Assembly: GCA_028023455.1 (NCBI GenBank)
Contig: JAQFVV010000181.1
Span: 1,184,001-1,248,000 of the forward strand
Origin: Epiperipatus broadwayi
Lineage: Eukaryota > Onychophora > Udeonychophora > Euonychophora > Peripatidae
Length of the DNA stretch: 64,000 bases
Direction of reading: 5' to 3'
Position 1 is the first letter of the stretch, and every line of letters starts with the position of its first letter. A model generated the notes under the pieces. It ran no database searches and was not told the origin of the DNA. It saw nothing but the letters and a program-made list of their open reading frames with translations. Made by a program: the position numbers and the translations under genes. Shown here in pieces: positions 10,653 to 23,875 of the stretch.

Positions 10653-13600
10653 ATTTATATATTATATATTATGCATCACATTTGGAGCAATACTTTCACC
10701 ATATTCTATTTATCAGATGGCAAAACAACTAATGCCTAGAATGTGTGATTGGTTCTTTAATATTTACAAGTCATTACAAAAAATGTATCATTAGAACAGT
10801 GGTCTCATGATCATTAGAATAGTGGTCTCATGATTATTATATTACCCAAATAGTCGGTTTTAAATTTTAAATGCTTTAACAATCTTGAATACAAACAGTA
10901 CTAATTTCAGCTTATTATATTTGAAACTAATTCATAATTCTATATTCTGATAACTTCAATTATATTAATTACAAATACTTTATAGTCCTGTCATTTGATT
11001 TTGTAACTTCTTTGACTAAATTAAAAATAATTTGTCATAAAGATAATGTGTCTGTTGAATAAGATCATATGATTTTGTTATTGTTTGCTATTGCTATAGA
11101 TTTATTATAAAAAGTTAGCTTGTAATTAAGCCTGTGAAACAGTAACTATTTCTGAAGCAGCAGTTGTAAACTGGTCAAATTTTAAAAAATTAAAAAAAAA
11201 CTAAAATCATAATAATGTAGAGAATAATGCAGGTGATAATAAAAACTGGTAATGAAACAAATGTTAAAATAAACTGCTTAATTTATTATATTTTTTTAAA
11301 AAAACTGATAACACTGTAAAATTAGCCAAAAGCTGATTTCACTGCTGTAAACTACAAAAGAACTACTGTTACTCTTCTGTAATCCTTATTTACAATAAAA
11401 AATAATTTGACAAGCTATAATAAATTATAAAACATTCTATTCATTTACTAGTCAAAAATGCTATAATGTAGGGTATTCTTGGTTTTGAGAGCTAGTAAAA
11501 AATATTAACCATGTTAACAACAGATTGTTATTTAATTTAATTTACAGGTACAGCATTTTTTATTATTTTTTACTTATGCATGACATATTAGATGTATTGT
11601 AAAACTTTCCACATATACTAAAAATATATGGATAAAGATACACAAAAAAGGCAAATTCTCAAGATGCACTTCTGATAAACCTTCACTTATCAGGTTATCA
11701 ATATCTTTATTTTTCTTACATCTACATTACCATAATTCAGTATTTATGTACAGCCAATAATTAAAATTCAATTTATAGGTGTAATATTTCATGAATGCAT
11801 TTACTTGATATTGTCTTTAAATAAATAATACATTAGTGATTATTACAAAGCACTTTTTAGGTGATATTATTATTAAATTTTTAGTCCAAACATAAATTTG
11901 TAATTTGCTATGGATAAGTGGCAAACTATGATGTTGAAATTATGAGAGGAATAAAAGTTTGAGAATGTGTCAACTAAAAATATATCTTGAAGATCACTTA
12001 ACTCTTTCACACATCTTTATTCATATGTTTAGGTGGAAATTGAAGTAACAATAGCAAAATAAAGTTTAATATATTACTAAAAAAATATTAACACTAAAGT
12101 TACAAAGTGCATATTAATTTTAAGTGTTAGCATTAAGATGAAAAAAATAGTTATCCAGAAAAATGGCTGACAGTATTAAAGAAACTACCAAAAAAAGGTA
12201 TGGATAATAATAAAAAATAATCACCTCCATAGATGCATCAAGTAATACATTAAAAGTAATACAGAAATTTAATGTAACACACACACACACACACAAAAGA
12301 ATCAATGAAGCCACCAAAGTCAAACCGTTTAAAAATAAAAGTACAATTACAAATAAAAATGATTTAATTTTCTGTTTATTAATTTAAAATATCACTGACT
12401 TATGTTATTTTTATATTCTTATTATTATTAGTGCTTCTCAGCTATCATTTTGTAATTTTTGAACTTCCAGAATACAACAATCAGATGTAATTCATAACTA
12501 TTCATAATACCATATTTTTTAAAATGATTTATAATAAAGAAAATAAAATTCTAAATGTTTCAAACGTATAAATCTGAACAGGTGATTTGGCATCAAAGAT
12601 GTTTAAAGGTCCAGATAATTAGATTGAACATAATAACAAGTATAAACTATTGACTAAAAACAATATTTAATTTTTAACCTTGCTAGATTTCCTGATTAAA
12701 TAAAAACTATAAATCCAGAAAGTAACTTTGGAAACCTGCAAACATTCATACAACCATGTGTTAAAAACAATAAGAGACTACAAATATAATAATAAGTATC
12801 TATTCATAAGAAGAATCTAAGAATGATCACACACTTTCAAATGAAGTTAGAAACAATATATAATAAATTCTAAATAAGCAGGAATGTTTTTTAATTGTTA
12901 TAATTATATATTATGAAAAACGGAATCATTAAGAAGTTTTTATTTTAAATATATTTTGATGCAAAAAATTCTTCATCACAATCACTCTGTTAAACCTACT
13001 CAAATTAATGAATAAAAAAGAGAGAATTAGAAATAAAACAAAACTGCATCAATCATTGTGAGCATAATGAACACTAACAATAGGTTTGTGTTTACATTTT
13101 AGGATTTATAATTCAAATACCAAAGTTATTTCAGGAGTAAGATTTGAAATATCTTCCATACTTGGTTATTCAAAACAAATATTAAAAAAAAAATCTATTT
13201 CACATTTCTTCTCTTAGTATGATGATGGTAAAATGTCATAAGAAAATGACTGCTGCTATTGTCATACTGTAGGCACTGTAACATTTGCATTTCATTATTA
13301 TCACCCAAGAAATAAAGGATTCATTAGTAAGTTTTAATTTTACAGATGTCTTAATATGTCAAATTAGTAAATTAAATTGAAACAATTATATAACTTACTG
13401 AATACACATTTGTGCCAAAAATATGTACTACGAAGTTTATTTTTTGTTAATTCTATTTCTAGTAATATGTGAATGTGTACACTTTAAAAAATAAACTGTA
13501 TTATAATTATATATATAGTATATTGTAACTAAAACAAATCTGATAACGGCTAGAATTAGTTACATTACACAGTGGCATAAAAATAAACTGTTTATTAAGG

Positions 13601-15015
13601 AAATTATATAAATTTAAAAATAAATATATAAACTACTTAAAAAATTAAAAGAAAAATAAGTTTATGCATTTAATCATAGTATTATATATTTTATAAAATT
13701 ACTTTGTATATGTGAGAAACAATAAAATGATGAATTAGAATGTAAATAAATAAAAAAAATTGTTTTGTTATGTGAAAGAAGTTTAAATTAAATAGTTTAT
13801 AAAAATATAAAGCATTTTGAATCCTAGTTATCTGCCTTCTAAATTTAAATTTAAATAAAAAAAAATTATCATTTCATAAAATAAATTTGATGACAAATCT
13901 TAAACTGTTATTTAACACAATGAGTTAATAAAAATAAAATTAAAAATCTATCAAATTTTAAAAGTCAGCAATGATTTTTTTTTTATTTTGTTCATTTGTG
14001 TATCAATAGCTGTAAATTTAAATTTGTTTTGACAATATGTCATGAAGGAAATAAAAAAAAATAATTCCAAAAATCATGTTTATGTAAAGAAATAGAAGAC
14101 AAATCTTGTAACTAGTTGGTAATGAATTGGCTGTTTGGAAAACATGTTGTTGAAAAATATCAAGTAGGGTATAAATAGATCTGAAAGAAGGAAGTAAAGC
14201 AGTATAATCCAGTCCAGTTGTCTAGTTTATTCTAGCTTTATCTAAAAATTGAACTCAAGAAGAACTGTTGCAGTGAATCAATGCAGATAAGAGAAACTGC
14301 TACTTAAAACTGTTTCCACCATAACTTGGATAGCTTTGTCTTAGGATTACTTTACCTAACATAAGACCATCTAATATCTGTGACTAGACAATCAAAAACA
14401 ATGCCAGCCAAAAACATCTGGAAAATGCAATTGTATTCAGAAACAAATGCTGAAGTTTCCTAAAACCTGCCACTGCCTGCATTAATGTTGCCATGAAGAA
14501 AGAAGTGAACAGTGCTGTAAAAATGGCCCAAGACCTACTGATACTGTATTCTATCAAATATCACTAATGCTGCTGTATTTCCTATCTAAAATCACGAATG
14601 TAACAGGAGAATTACTACCATCTTTGGGGGAACTAATGAAGATATCCTGAAATATATGAAAACAATGATACTTGCAGAAAAACATGGTTTAGAACTGTTT
14701 TATTATTTCAAGTGGTAAGAACTTATTATTATATATATTATAAGGCCTTAAATCTAAAATTATTATTTTTAATATTTTGTGAATCTAGTGATAGTTGTAA
14801 GTATATAAGCAACAGTATTATATATTCATTGAAAATTTTTTTTTTGAGAAATTGTATGATATCTGTAATATAATTTATGTTACTAGAGAGGGTCATAGTA
14901 CCAAAAATAGTCAGCCATATCATTGGAAGTGCAATTAAACAATATCAATTTTATACTATTATTAATGTATATTTAAAATAGCTATAAAATACAATTAGCA
15001 TATAAAATACTATAC
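10651..15015. other. AT-rich DNA without recognised gene, probably intronic or 3' flank of the kinesin gene
   Basis: No conserved coding segment was found on either strand, and the next kinesin exon (expected to begin with the LVDLAGSE switch II region) was not seen. A short (AC)n tract is at 12277-12294. Around 14395-14460 the plus strand can be read as a Cys-rich peptide, too short to classify. Confidence 0.4.
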
Positions 15016-15132
15016 CAAATGTTTTTGAGCCTGTTGTCTTATTTATTCCTATTACTGTGACACATAACAATGCATGTGATCTAGAAGAATGTTGATTCAT
15101 ATTTGTACAAGCAGTTGCTCTGTTAGCATTAC
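15016..15132 (-). CDS. Kinesin motor-domain exon (kinesin-14/KIFC-like), partial gene
   Basis: On the minus strand a 117-bp exon (39 codons, phase 1 on both sides) is bounded by a pyrimidine tract plus AG (cttttag, 15133-15139) and a GT donor (gtatag, 15010-15015). It encodes NANRATACT, then NMNQHSSRSHALLCVTV, then IGINKTTGSKTF. NxxSSRSH is the switch I signature of kinesin motors, which contacts nucleotide and Mg. The context (N-R-x-T-x-x-T-N-x-N-x-H before it; TG-x-x-T after it) fits C-terminal minus-end-directed kinesins of the KIFC2/KIFC3 type better than other classes. The following exon should open with the switch II block LVDLAGSE, which I did not find within 15 kb downstream. The gene therefore has very long introns, or the missing exon is diverged, or this is a stray exon copy. 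Confidence 0.8.
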
Positions 15133-15397
15133 CTAAAAGAAAAATCTGCAAAAAAAAATAAATAATTAAATACAAATTGTAATAACAACAAATTATATAA
15201 ATCAAAATGGATAAACGTAAATCTATGAATAATTACTTGACTGTTTACTCTTAATCATTCTACTAAAAGAACCAAAAAATATACACATATAAAAAAATAT
15301 TATAAGAAAAATCTCTGCAATGATAACAGATACTGCAAATATTATACGAGATCTGCTATAATGAATTCTTTAGTGAATAAATCATAATGAATACTTT

Positions 15398-15500
15398 TTT
15401 TTTAAGTGTCATAGCATCGGCCGGGACGCGAACCCACAACCCAGGCAACTGCCTGCAAGTGCAAGGCAGTCACGCTGACCTCTCGACCACCAATGTAAGA
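15398..15500 (-). mobile_element. tRNA-derived SINE with 15-bp target duplication
   Basis: On the minus strand it has A box TGGTCGAGAGG, B box GGTTCGCGTCC, the family end ggccgatgctatgacac and a short A tail. The 15-bp sequence CATAATGAATACTTT is repeated at 15383-15397 and 15501-15515, the mark of target-primed insertion by LINE machinery. It is the best-preserved copy in the window and lies just upstream of the kinesin exon. Confidence 0.85.
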
Positions 15501-15884
15501 CATAATGAATACTTTAAATTCATAAATTAAGATTTGTTCAGCAATTGCAATGGTGGAATAGCAAATTAATAGTCTCAAAATAGAAATGATTTCCAAACAA
15601 GAAAGTGATTTGAAGAATTTATATGATTTTTTTTTAGAATATTAATTTGAATATGCTTTTAAAAAATTGATTTTAGTTTTCATTAAAATTGAATTTTTCA
15701 GTAAAAAAAATTAAATATGATTAGAGAATTATATATATTGTAACAGAATAAAAAATTGCCCTACCGGTTTAGATGACATTTTATTACTGACAAAAAAAAT
15801 GATGATGAAATAACTCTTATTATTGCCATTAAAGTTAGAGCACTATTTATAATAGGATAAAAATGAGGTTATACTCTTTTTTCA

Positions 15885-16112
15885 ATGCGCTCTTCATACA
15901 GTAGTTGCACCCTGTGCCAACCAGAGTAATCAATGGATGCCAGAAGGCTTGTGCATGAAATCCCCATCTAGTGCCTACTCATCCAATATCCTGACTAGTT
16001 TCTGGCTTGTGGCCTTCGTCAGTGAAGAGCCTTGGATCTGAGAGTACTGCACCTAGATCTTAGGATCCATTGATTACTCTGATTGGCTCAGGGTGGCACT
16101 ACTGTATGGAGA
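15885..16112. mobile_element. Fold-back/MITE family member, copy A
   Basis: The ends are inverted repeats of about 50 bp (left ctcttcatacagtagttgca; right ending actactgtatggagag, both containing a run around cagagtaatcaatggat). The interior on the minus strand carries CTGACGA (16017-16023), a GGC/GCC hairpin and GAAAC (15998-16002), a hammerhead-like core. Confidence 0.65.
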
Positions 16113-16319
16113 GTTTTGACTGTTTAATAATCATTATGTGCTAGCACAAGAGATGGTGATCATGTGATGTTTAGTGGTTAAACACCAATCCTATCTAATA
16201 GGATAGTGGTGGCTATGGTTGTTAAAGAGCGGAAGACACCAAAATGTATGGGTGCTGAACTGAGTTCAGATCCATATGACTATATAAGCTATTGAGCTTA
16301 GATTGAAAATATTGTTTTC

Positions 16320-16556
16320 AATTTCATTCTCATAGTTTTATAGTTGAGTTGAGAGAAAAGGTGGCTGCTAGAGGGTTGCATTAGAGATCTAAATGCAGTG
16401 CTCTCAGATCCAAGGCTCCTCACTGACAAAAGCCACAAGCCAGAAACTAGTTTGGGGATATTGGATGAGTAGGCACTAGATGGGGATTTCATGCACAAGC
16501 CTTCTGGCATCCATTGATTACTCTGATTGGCATAGGGTGGCATTATTGTATGGAGA
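16320..16556. mobile_element. Fold-back/MITE family member, copy B, inverted relative to copy A
   Basis: Most of 16380-16556 is the reverse complement of copy A (gatgagtaggcactagatgg; ccttctggcatccattgatt). The core motif appears on the plus strand as CTGACAA (16422-16428), hairpin, GAAAC (16443-16447). The left terminal repeat is not present in recognisable form. Confidence 0.6.
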
Positions 16557-17102
16557 GTTTTGCCTGTTTAATTTATAATCACTAAAAAATGAATCTTTTG
16601 AAATATTGAATTAATAATTACTATACTTACATTTATTAATATCATTTCATTAGATTTAAAAATATTGCTTCATTGTAAATCGGATGATTTCGCGTTATTA
16701 ATTTATATATATAATATTTAGTGGATTAAATGTGAAGGTATTTAAGCTTCACACTCTTAGTTCAAAATGCTTTAGTCTGGCTTATTTAAATATAATTGAG
16801 GCATAGATTAAGATGGGTCCCATCTTTTTCTAATAGTTCTGGCTTGTGTTTTAGAATTTAGAGTCCCATGTGATGCCATTATTCCATCTGATTGGCTGTC
16901 ACTTAAGCATTTTTAAAGCGTATCTGTTTGAAGGTGTTTAGCTTTCACGTTATTATACTACAAGATATAAATTTAAACTTTAAAAAAAATACAACACTCT
17001 TACACTTTAATATGTGGAAAAAATACCATTTAATTCAAGACTATATATTATTCGTCAATAAATAATTTTACATTTTTAAATAAAAATAAACAAAAACATA
17101 TA

Positions 17103-18482
17103 CACCTGGGTCTTGTTTTAGGTGGGTTTCTTTTATGCGATAAAGAAGATCATATTTCACTATAATTTTTAGTTATCAAGAAATTTAAATTATTAATAAC
17201 TTATTTTGACTTGAAATACTTTTTTTTTTTTCAAAAATATAACGTTATATTAGCAGCTAATGTGAATATGGCCTAAAGCTATTTAGAATCTTATGAGTAA
17301 ATACTAATAGATTTATACTTCATCATCATCATCATCAACCATTATCAATCCACTGCAGGATGAAGGTCTCTCCAAGTTCAATCCATCTCCTCCGATCTTT
17401 AGCTTCTCTTCTCCACATCACCCCTGCACACTTTCTTATTTCATCCATCCATCTCACATATGGTCTCTTTTTTGGCTTTTACAACTTCTTGGAATCCAGT
17501 TTAAGATTTCAGTTGTCCATCTATTATCATCTCTTCTAGCAATATGTCCAGCTCAACCCCATTTCAATACTTAGGAGTATAAAAATATAGCAATAAATAT
17601 TCAAAAATTTTAAACTTTTAAAACGTATTTTGTTAGATATAACAGAAATAAATATTCTTTTAGATTTTTAAAAATAATCAGAAATAATGAAGATTTTATT
17701 GATTTTGTAAACTGAAAATAATCTTTCTAATGATAATGTCTAATCTTTTTGTTTTGATTGCAATCTCATTTTTTTAAATATAGAAAGAAAATGTGAACAT
17801 TTAAAATTTATTTCAGTAGTAAACAAAAATATCTATTAAATAAAGAGAAATTTATTATTTTCAGATAAGTAAAAGTCATTTAATCACAGATTTAGGTTGA
17901 TGTGTGGGACAAAAAAAATGTCAGAAAATGCTGAAATCTGAGAGTTTGCTGCAATGAACAGCTTCTTAAATTCCAATGAGAGTTAAATAGTTGTATGTCT
18001 GGATATCATGAACTTTATAAACAACTAGTAAAATCATCATCACAAAGGTTAATCACTGATTACATTGTTGCCAGAAAACCATTAACATAGCACAAGACTG
18101 AAGGTGGTGCTAGTTGTCCTTCCTCTTATGAGGAACCTGATTTTTTACAAGTTCACAAATGAACCGCATATTGTCAAATAACGATAATGATTAAAATATG
18201 CATGAAAAATGTAAAATTAAATTTACTGTAGTTAAAAAAAGGTTTGTCTTGTATCATTTTTTTTCACATATTTCTATTTTTTTATAAGTCATACTTTATT
18301 TCCTTAATTTTTTATGCGAATTTCAAAGTAATTTTTCCTCGTTGCTTTCCTTTTATGCGGTTTCTGAAAATTACAGAATGTATCCCTCATTTTTCAAGTT
18401 ATGTTAAGTCTATTTTTATGTGATTTTTTTTTAATGCAGGTTTTCTGCAGACCTATCTACTGCATAAAATGAGACCCAGGTA
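17103..18482 (+). mobile_element. Tigger/pogo-like element, copy 3, inverted orientation
   Basis: It starts cacctgggtcttgtttta after TA and ends aaaatgagacccagg next to TA. The interior 17930-18080 keeps a stop-ridden plus-strand trace of the same transposase tail as copy 2 (SLITLLPENH-like). It is more diverged than copies 1 and 2. A LINE 3' tail (17322-17570) is inserted near the left end. Confidence 0.65.
17322..17570 (-). pseudogene. LINE 3' end (C-terminal tail of ORF2) with (GATGAT)n tail
   Basis: On the minus strand the sequence encodes traces such as HIARRDDNRWTTEIL, then RWMDEIRKCAGVMWRREAKD, then RRRWIELGETFILQWID, and ends in a tandem GATGAT tract (plus strand catcatcatcatcatc at 17322). 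The same C-terminal tail is found at the end of the long LINE at 55210-58110. It is a 5'-truncated copy, as expected for target-primed reverse transcription, and lies inside Tigger copy 3, so it inserted later. Confidence 0.75.
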
Positions 18483-20380
18483 TGTGTATATATATATATC
18501 AATAATAATGACAAATATAAATAAACGACCTCAGTAAAAGTCTTTACATACTGTATTTCCAGTATGGCATCACAGTTTTTATGTCTATATTTCAAACTAG
18601 AAAACCAATAATATGTCTTTATTCCCAAAGAGATATAATGAATGCACGAGTACCCTAAATTCAAAGTACATTTTGTTGGTTCCGATATTTTGGGATATAT
18701 TCAAATTATTTCTTTAAATAATAGTTATTTGGTTCATATGATGTTACACATATAAATATTATTTTAAATTTACAATAATATGATGAGACATCCTTTCACA
18801 AGAAAATATTATTTAAAAATAATATGAATGATTAAATGCTAACTTATATTTAGTATCCGCAAAAGAAGCATTTGCTTCTTGCAGTTAGAAAAGGAGTGCA
18901 ATGGTCTTGAAAGGTGGCCATGGATTGTATAGTTATATATCATCTTGGTCTGACCATTGGTAAAATTAATGTGTAAAAATATTAACCATATTAATTCTGC
19001 TGCTTGTATAATGGTACCAGAAATATATATAAAGGATGGTTATTAAAGTTTTAAATATTAAATAAAACAGTAATCAGTTATATAAATGTCAATTTAAATT
19101 GATCATAGTGAGTTTCCAGTTTAATATTAATAAAAATTTTCTCTCTTTTACAAGTAGAAAAGTAAGCGGGTGGGACAAAACATCCAACAAGATACCTAAG
19201 AGAAGAAATGTTAGACAAGTCTAAGTTTAAGAGGGATCAAATATTGGTATCTAATGAAGTTGAGCATCAATATCCACAATTTCCGAAATGATTAACATTC
19301 CAAGATCAGTTTTAAAAGTGGTAATCGTATTCTGTAATACTGTTAGGCTGAAGCATATTAGAACATAATGTACTCAGAAATCAATACTTATTGATAAAAA
19401 AAAAAGATTATTGCAACCCAAAAAAACAAACATAGACATATTAAACATCAGTACAAATTATAACAGATAAAAAAAAAATTATAATAGATATCAACAAACT
19501 TTTTCACACTCTTGTATCCACCAAAACAATCCAAGACTAATTGCATTAACAGAACATTTAAGATCAACTTGCAATTTCAAGACTACTATATTATTTATGT
19601 GATGTGAATTCCTTGCTATAAAAGAAATAATACAATGAGTATCACAACTGAACAGTGGATAGCCAGAATCAAACCATATAAGAGATAATTATTTATGCAT
19701 ATTCGAACCACTGGAAGTTTATGCATAACTAAAAATTAACGTATTGAAACAGTTACATCTGTTTCACCTATTATCTTCGATAATAGTATATATTTGTTGT
19801 ACTCAGATGGCGTGTATTTCTTAAATTTTAAAAACTTTGTCCTTATAGTATTGCGAGTATGTGCGTATATAATCGTCCTATCAATTATAAATATAAAAAT
19901 ACAGTCTCAAATATTTATATACGAGCATATTCCATTAGATTTGTTAAAACTGAAATAAACAAAACTGTATAATTAAAATTTATCTATATAGTAGCATAAT
20001 AAGTTTAAATTTATAATATTACTTATTTTTCAATATTCTTTCTAAATAATTATTTAAGTCAGTATTCATTTTGACTAATTTCAAAGTTTTCAATTCTTTT
20101 GTTTGCTTAAAATTACAGGCAGAAAGTTTTATCAGTTTTAATACTTGTTCTAAAAATAAATCTTTGGCCAAAATTTGACCTATTTAAAAATTGTAACCAA
20201 GACCAATTATAATATTCAGTCAGGCATAAATCTATACAAAAATCTTTACAAATTGCTTGTGACCATTCTTTTGAAAATATATCTTTTAACCATGACATCA
20301 ATTAAAACAATAGAGTCTTTCCAAGTCCAGATTTAGATATACTAAATATTTTACTGACTGGATATTTGGTTAAAGGCTAG
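18483..20380. other. Unassigned AT-rich DNA
   Basis: I see no coding, repeat or terminal-repeat structure that I can support here. Short open frames are chance. Confidence 0.3.
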
Positions 20381-21256
20381 TTCGAAACTAGTCATCTTGT
20401 GATGTGGCATGACTCAAAGTAGGAGGTTACTACTGTCAAAAATACAGTATAAAAGGGGGCCCAAATAGCCACCAAAAACCTCTTCCATCCATCCATTATC
20501 ATCCGTGTTAATTTTTCCTGTTGCTGTGAAAATTGTGCTTGCTGCTGAAATTATTTCCGAAAACCAGAGCTGAAGTTAAATAAGAAAACTGTTCCTGCCA
20601 TTTAAGAAAGCTAAATCTTAAAAAGCTACCATCCAAGCTGCTCCAAAGATGACAGTGGGCTAGAGACTGCCGTTTGCTCTTCCACGAGCAGCTACCGATG
20701 AGAGAAAACATCCACCATGCCCATCACAGTAAGAAAGAAGCTGTACCTGAGAGACCAGAGAGACCAGAGAAATGGGGAAAGCTGCCACAGAGATAAATTT
20801 GCGAAGCTACATCCAGATTAAAACCTAAGAGAAGCCCAGCCTGACTGAATATAAAGAGAAGCGTAATGAACCATGCCTTAAAGACTTTCCGGTAAATCCT
20901 TTCTGCCAAATATTAAATTTCATAACTAAAACGTATTCCAAATGAAAGCTAGCTAACTAAATCACATAATTATATTTTCTAAATGTTTCAACTACAATGT
21001 TTATCTTAAATTTGTTTAAATCTTAGAGCACTCAAAATTCTTGCTTGATCATTAATAATTTTAAATAATTCTAAACATCTAGTTTATATAAAACTATACA
21101 ACAAATTCTTATTTCTAAATTATCTTATTGATCGTTTTATGCAATTTATTCTTATGTCATCTATCTTTAGTTTTAAGTTCATGTTTATTGATTTATGCTG
21201 TGTTTTTATCAGAACGGAGTCTGGTGTGTTAATAAATTATCGGGGGGGGGGGGAGT
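20380..21256 (+). other. GC-richer block with TATA-like box, possible LTR or promoter remnant
   Basis: A good TATA-like box (agtataaaaggg near 20449) is followed by about 450 bp of markedly higher GC with no sustained frame, and ends at a poly-G run (21241-21254). TATA box plus GC-richer leader would suit a retroelement LTR or a promoter, but I found no partner copy, primer-binding site or coding region. Identity is unresolved. Confidence 0.25.
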
Positions 21257-21359
21257 GAGCAATCACCTTTATTATATCAGAGTATTGCGATATAAAGAAT
21301 ATAGCTAAGACTCTTTTCTGAATTTATATTTGTACTAGAGTGAATCTGTATCTATAATG

Positions 21360-21765
21360 ACCCGCACAAGTTATTTAAAACACAGGTTTGCTAGTAATTT
21401 TAAATGTATATTTAGCGTATACTATTTAAAACGCATCTTTTTCTCAAGTTAGCTAAAATGAAAATGTTTACTAAAGTTAGTTAAACGTATATTGTTATTT
21501 AAAACGCAGATTTTGCTCAGGTTATTTAAGAATTATATTTGCGTAAGTGATTTAAAATATGTATTTTGCCAGTTATTTGAAAAAGTATATTTTATGCAAG
21601 CTATTTAAAATGTAGGTTTGCATTCGCTATTCAAAACATTTTGCATTATTAGTAAGGTCTATTTTGACGAATTATTTAAGATGAGTAATTTATTTAAAAA
21701 TCAATAATTTGCGTGAGCTATTTTATAACTCATATTTTATTATTTAAAAATCAGTTTGATATTAG
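21360..21765. repeat. Degenerate short-period repeat based on TATTTAAAA
   Basis: Variants of 'gttatttaaaa.gNatatttttgc' recur at least ten times with spacings of about 25-45 bases. The array is too diverged for a clear consensus. Confidence 0.5.
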
Positions 21766-22051
21766 ATGTAGTTATACTACATATAACTAATGTTCCCAGT
21801 AAGTTTGCTATAACTTCAATTTAGAGGATAAGTAGCTATGCAGAAAAACCTTAAATCAGATTCTCATTATCGCCTTTATCATAATTTAATAAGCTCATTT
21901 ATGAACTGGCCGGTGGAAGTAGCACTGAAGAAGCTAAGATTTTGGCGTAATTAATTTATAAATAATAATTTAGTGTTGCGAATGTATTGCTAATTTGCAT
22001 AAATATGCATATCTACTTGCTATGTCTATAATGGCCCATCTCAAGATTGTT

Positions 22052-22126
22052 CCACGTCCAGCCACGCCTCGAAAGTTTAGGCTACTGCGACATTTCTTCG
22101 TATTTCATCAAGTCACGCCTCGAAAG
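22052..22126. repeat. Direct repeat of a 20-mer in GC-richer sequence
   Basis: cacgcctcgaaagtttaggc occurs twice, about 48 bases apart. It lies in an unassigned GC-richer patch (22040-22400). Confidence 0.6.
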
Positions 22127-22646
22127 TTTAGGCAAATGTGACAGTTACTCGTACTTAACGGAACCAAAGCGTTTCCAAAGGGCTCATAAGCCAATCTTCT
22201 GTTCATTTAATTAAAAGGCCTCTTCCATTATAGCAAGCAGATCGGTTAGGGAACCGTTTACTAGGTAATAAACCCCATTAAGAATGCATTCAAGTCGCAC
22301 TTATCTTATAGTTTCTAACGCCCTAGAATCTGACGTTCAACTGCCACCACATCTCTGTTCAGTTTCCCTAGAAAGTATAACTCCGGCGTTGATCCAATCT
22401 AGAGTCTGATTTAATGCGTTTATCTGTATAACAATTATATATCACGCAAATATCTCCATAATATGATTTTAAATATATTTATAATATAATCTTAAACTTA
22501 GTAATAATAATATAATCTTAAACCAAAAATCTCATCATTTATTCATCAATCGATCACTCTAGCTAGCTATAACTGATTTCCAATATATAAAGCATAGCGT
22601 GAATTAAGACATGAAAGATGCCATAAGCTTATTAAAAAGTCATATA

Positions 22647-23010
22647 CTCTGTGATATTATTTTATAACTCTGAGAATCCATTCAATGCTTTGTAATATTT
22701 TTATAACCCTGAGAATCCACTCATTACTTTGTAATATTATTTTATAACTATGAGAATCCACTCAATGCTTTGTAATCTTATTTTATTACCCTGAGAATCC
22801 ACTCATTGCTTTGTAATATTATTTTATAACCCTGAGAATCCATTCATTGCTTTGTAATATTATTTTATAACCCTGAGAATCCACTCATTACTTTGTAATA
22901 TTATTTTATAACCCTGAGAATCCACTCATTGCTTTGTAATATTGTTTTATAACTCTGAGAATCGACTCATCCCTTTGTGATATTATTTTATAACCCTAGT
23001 ATTCACTCAA
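22647..23010. repeat. 41-bp tandem array
   Basis: Eight or nine copies of a unit with ctttgtaatattattttata followed by ccctgagaatccactcattg. The ctttgt starts are at 22688, 22727, 22768, 22809, 22850, 22891, 22932 and 22973, so the period is 41 apart from one 39-bp unit. Copies differ by a few substitutions. Confidence 0.9.
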
Positions 23011-23875
23011 CCTGCATGTGAGCTAGCTATACACAACTTACTATGCTTTAGTATTTATTAAATGTTATATTAAATTTATGAAATGTAAATTTGTCTCAGT
23101 CTCATTACTTGCTCATTATCTTATGAATCACTGGTTAAGTTATATAATAGAATATGTAATAGGGGGGATGTCTCATGTTTTACTGCTTTGCTATTGCTGG
23201 AACGCGGTCAAAGAGATATCGAATGTAACCCCAGGCATGTCATTTGCGATGAGTTGACTTGGAAGCACGAGTGAGAGAATTAAGGTATGATCAGACATAG
23301 GGTATTACTATCCTGACTTGGTCATCTATTAGTTCTTTGGCTTGGACTCTCAGTCTGTTGAGCAAATGTACAAACCTGACCGTTACAGTATTAACTAGAT
23401 TGTCTTCTCTGAAGTATAAAATAAAATAAATTGTCAGTGCATAAGTAGCCATGTCATTGTATTATCTTCACGTAATCATAATTTTGCATGAACGCATTGT
23501 GGCTACAATTAGCACACCATGTTCATACTATGGAATAATCATTGATTCCATCACTATTATGATTTTCAAGCTTATATTCCAATTCATGCATCTTAATCAA
23601 ATATTGTTTTGAAGAATAGGAAAAAATTTTACTTATCTCTATTGACCTCTCAGTCAATATTCAAGATGGGCATTACAGACTTTTAAATATAATTAATTTG
23701 ATGAATTGGAAAGATCATGATATATCATTAATACTTCTCACAGATCCTGAAATATTATTTCATGAAAAAAAAAGATTAATATTCTCCAATACATTGTCCA
23801 GTATTGTGCACTTTTATTTCATATGAAATACAAGCAGGTCTTGATGCAACTAATGATCTTTTACAATATAAAAAA

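Noticed and set aside
14395-14470. Cys-rich plus-strand peptide resembling a CXC-type motif
   Set aside because: Too short, stops follow closely, and the spacing fits no known family.
16298-16543. 81-codon minus-strand frame
   Set aside because: It falls inside a fold-back repeat whose sister copy does not keep the frame.
20113-20909. Three minus-strand frames of 61-67 codons
   Set aside because: No recognisable domain, splice context or homology by eye. The region is treated as a possible LTR/promoter remnant only.
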